A DNA stretch of 64,000 nucleotides from Salvelinus alpinus. Lineage: Eukaryota; Chordata; Actinopteri; Salmoniformes; Salmonidae. The notes beneath the pieces were generated by a model. That model was not told the DNA's origin. It did no database searches and was given only the letters and a program-made list of their open reading frames with translations. Below, in pieces: positions 61,512 through 64,000 of the stretch. Both the position numbers and the translations under genes were made by a program. Every line of letters begins with the position of its first letter. Within the stretch, counting starts at the first letter, position 1. The stretch spans positions 26,915,367-26,979,366 of the forward strand of contig NC_092087.1 of the NCBI RefSeq assembly GCF_045679555.1. Direction: 5' to 3'.

Positions 61512-63160
61512 CAGTTGAAGTCGGAAGTTTACACACACTTAGGTTGGAGTCATTAAAACTCGCTTTTCAACCACTCCACAAATTTGTTGTTAACAAACTA
61601 GAGTTTTGGCAAGTCAGTTGTGTCATGCACAAAGTAGATGTCCTAAGTAATATTTCCAACAATTGTTTACAGACAGATTATTTCACGTATAACTCACTGT
61701 ATCACAATTACAGTGGGTCAGAAGTTTACATACACTAAAGTGACTGTGNNNNNNNNNNNNNNNNNNNNNNNNNNNNNNNNNNNNNNNNNNNNNNNNNNNN
61801 NNNNNNNNNNNNNNNNNNNNNNNNNNNNNNNNNNNNNNNNNNNNNNNNCCTTTAAACAGCTTGGAAAATTCCAGAAAATTATGTCATGGCTTTAGAAGCT
61901 TCTGATAGGCTAATTGACATCATTTGAGTCAATTGGAGGTGTACATGTGGATGTATTTCAAGGCATACCTTCAAACTCAGTGCCTCTTTGCTTGACATCA
62001 TGAAGGTACCACATTCATCTGTACAAACAATAGTACGCAAGTATAAACACCATGGGATCACGCAGCCGTCATACCGCTGAGGAAGGAGATGCGTTCTGTC
62101 TCCTAGAGATGAACGTACTTTGTTACGAAAAGTGCAAATCAATCCCAGAACAACAGCAAAGGACCGTGTGAATATGCTGGAGGAAACAGGTACAATTAGT
62201 ATCTATATCTACAGTAAAACGAGTCCTATATCGACAAAACCTGAAAGGCCGCTCAGCAAGGAAGAAGCCACTGCTCCAAAACCGCCATAAAAAAGCCAGA
62301 CTACGGTTTGCAACTGCACATGGGGACAAAGCTCGTACTTTTTGGAGAAATATCCTCTGGTCTGATGAAACAAGTATATAACTGTTTGGCCATAATGACC
62401 ATCTTTATGTTTGGAGGAAAAAGGGGGATGCTTGCAAGCCGAAGAACACCATCCCAACTGTGAAGCACGGGGGTGGCAGCATCATGTTGTGGAGTGCTTT
62501 GCTGCAGGAGGGACTGATGCACTTCACAAAATAGATGGCCTCATGAGGAAGGAAATTATGTTGATATATTGAAGCAACATCTCAAGACATCAGTCAGGAA
62601 GTTAAAGCTTGGTCGCAAATGGGTCTTCCAAATGGACAATGACCCCAAGCATACTTCCATAGCTGTGGCAAAATGGCTTAAGGACAACAAAGTCAAGGTA
62701 TTGGAGTGGCCAACACAAAGCCCTGATCTCGATCCTATAGAAAATGAGTCGGCAGAACTGAAAAAGCGTGTGCGAGCAAGGAGGCCAATATACCTGACTC
62801 AGTTACACCATCTCTGTCAGGAGGAATGGGCCAAAATTCACCCAACTTATTGTGGGAAGCTTGTGGAAGGCTAACCAAAACGTTTGACCCAAGTTAAACA
62901 ATTTAAAGGCAATGCTACCAAATACGAATTGAGTGTATGTAAACTTCTTACCCAGGGGGAATGTGATGAAAGAAATAAAAGCTGTAAATAATAAATCATT
63001 CTCTCTAATATTATTCTGACATTTCACATTCTTAAAATAAAGTGGTGATCCTAACTGACCTAAGACAGGGAATTTTTACTAGGATTAAATGTCAGGAATT
63101 GTGAAAAACTGAGTTTAAATGTATTTGGCTAAGGTGTATGTAAACTTCCGACTTCGACTG
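61512..63160 (+). mobile_element. Tc1 element of Sleeping Beauty type, copy 2, with assembly gap
   Basis: Starts CAGTTGAAGTCGGAAGTTTA and ends CTTCCGACTTCGACTG, embedded in a TA-rich microsatellite. The plus-strand transposase is broken: MGK start lost, stops and shifts throughout; 62569-62874 keeps [10 protein letters not shown]…DPIENESAELKKRV…GKLVEG. Non-functional. Confidence 0.93.
61749..61848. other. Assembly gap (100 N)
   Basis: Exactly 100 N between TGACTGTG and CCTTTAAACAGC. In copy 1 of the same element these two strings are contiguous. Confidence 0.99.
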
Positions 63161-63226
63161 TATATATATATATATATATACATATATACATATATATACA
63201 TATATACATACATACATACATATATA
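63161..63226. repeat. TA/CATA microsatellite
   Basis: TATATATA with CATA variants directly after the Tc1 end. A TA run also precedes its left end (61497-61511). Confidence 0.95.
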
Positions 63227-63510
63227 AAGTACCAGTGAAAAGTTTGCACACACCTACTCATTCCAGGGTTTTTCTTTATTTTTGCTATTTTCTACATTGT
63301 AGAATAATAGTGAAGACAGCAAAATATGAAATAACACATATGGAATCATGTAGTAACCAAAAAAGTGTTGAACAAATCAAAATATATTTTATATTTGAGA
63401 TTCTTCAAAGTAGCCGCCCTTTGGCTTGATGACAACTTTGCACACCCTCAGTATTCTCTCAACCAGCTTCATGATGTTGCCACCTGGAATGCATTTCAAT
63501 TAACAGATGT
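63227..63510. mobile_element. Tc1-type element end, truncated
   Basis: Starts TACCAGTGAAAAGTTTGCACACACCTACTC; part (CATATGGAATCATGTAGTAA) is shared with 9208-9320. It breaks off near 63500, before any transposase motif. Confidence 0.7.
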
Positions 63511-63514
63511 GCCT

Positions 63515-63765
63515 TTGTAACAGTGTTGCTTCCGTCTCTCTCCTCACCCCAATCTGGGCTCGAACCAGGGACCCTCTGTACACATCGACAACAGTCACCC
63601 TCGAAGCATCGTTACCCATCGCTCCACAAAAGCCATGGTCCTTGCAGAGCAAGGGAAACAACTACTTAACTACTTCAAGGTCTCAGAGCAAGTGACGTCA
63701 CCGATTGAAACGGTATTAGCACGCACCCCGCTAACTAGCTAGCCATTTCAGACAGGTTACACCTT
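63515..63765 (-). repeat. tRNA-like SINE-type repeat
   Basis: Minus strand has GGAGCGATGGGTAACGATGC (A-box-like) and CCCTGGTTCGAGCCC (B-box) in tRNA-like spacing. Flanking text (CAAGTGACGTCACCGATTGA, GCTAACTAGCTAGCCA) is a repeat I know from salmonids. Limits are approximate. Confidence 0.6.
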
Positions 63766-64000
63766 GTTAAAAGTTAATGTGTGGAATTTCTATCCTTCTT
63801 AATGTGTTTAAGCCAATCAGTTGTGTTGTGACAAGGTATTGGTGGTATACAGAAGATAGCCCTATTTGGTAAAAGGCCAAGTCCGCGTTAATCTAGGATC
63901 AAATTATGTCAAACTGGTTTAGTCATGATAACACTGACATAGTAACATCATGACACCCCTCCAAGTCAAGACCTACAGTACCTCCTCATGTATTCTCCGA
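63766..64000. other. Intergenic, nothing recognised
   Basis: No ORF, repeat or RNA signal identified. Confidence 0.4.

Overview
This is a window of teleost nuclear DNA, almost certainly from a salmonid (Salmo, Oncorhynchus or Salvelinus type). Genes have GT-AG introns. Much of the sequence is interspersed repeats of kinds I recognise from salmonid genomes: an RSg-1/L2-like LINE with a (TTTGA)n tail, Tc1 elements of the Sleeping Beauty type, tRNA-derived SINEs, a hAT/ZBED-like transposon, and long CA, GA and TA microsatellites. Family names come from memory, not from a search.

Three host genes are supported. (1) The last two coding exons of cadps (CAPS1) on +, 1506-2557. (2) Complete fezf2 on +, four coding exons at 39962-42437, 433 aa, with an EH1 repressor motif and six C2H2 fingers; a TATA box and a probable non-coding first exon lie upstream. 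(3) The last three coding exons of a C3orf14 homologue on -, 53588-54339. Order and relative orientation match human 3p14.2 (CADPS-FEZF2-C3orf14), so this is a conserved syntenic block. The relatively repeat-poor DNA on both sides of fezf2 (about 37.1-39.4 kb and 42.9-46.9 kb) is where its developmental enhancers would be expected.

Mobile DNA by region: 3.3-4.1 kb foldback element; 6.5-8.2 kb short LTR element (minus) with a GAATG target duplication; 9.2-10.5 kb chimeric Tc1-type remnant; 10.6-11.3 kb foldback split by a hAT MITE with a perfect 8-bp target duplication; 12.05-17.37 kb a 5.3-kb foldback element carrying a SINE, a 1.5-kb tandem duplication and a CA repeat; 20.9-21.1 kb compound microsatellite; 22.67-26.15 kb LINE with an uninterrupted 981-codon ORF, set between two blocks of telomere-like repeats; 27.68-30.27 kb second LTR element (plus) with an intact 615-codon proline-rich ORF and AACAT target duplication; 30.9-33.3 kb hAT/ZBED remnant with another repeat inside; 34.3-36.1 kb two LINE tails; 46.93-48.55 and 61.51-63.16 kb dead Sleeping Beauty-type Tc1 copies; 51.04-52.56 kb non-autonomous TIR element; 54.7-55.8 kb foldback with a nested MITE; 55.9-57.4 kb THAP-domain pseudogene; 59-61.5 kb decayed LINE remnants.

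The most unusual element is the short LTR family at 6.5 and 27.7 kb. It has clean LTR hallmarks (TG...CA ends, 5-bp target duplications, purine tract) but no recognisable gag, protease, reverse transcriptase or integrase, only a long proline-rich repeat protein whose start codon lies in the 5' LTR. The 100-N assembly gap at 61749 falls inside a Tc1 copy and very probably has no missing bases.
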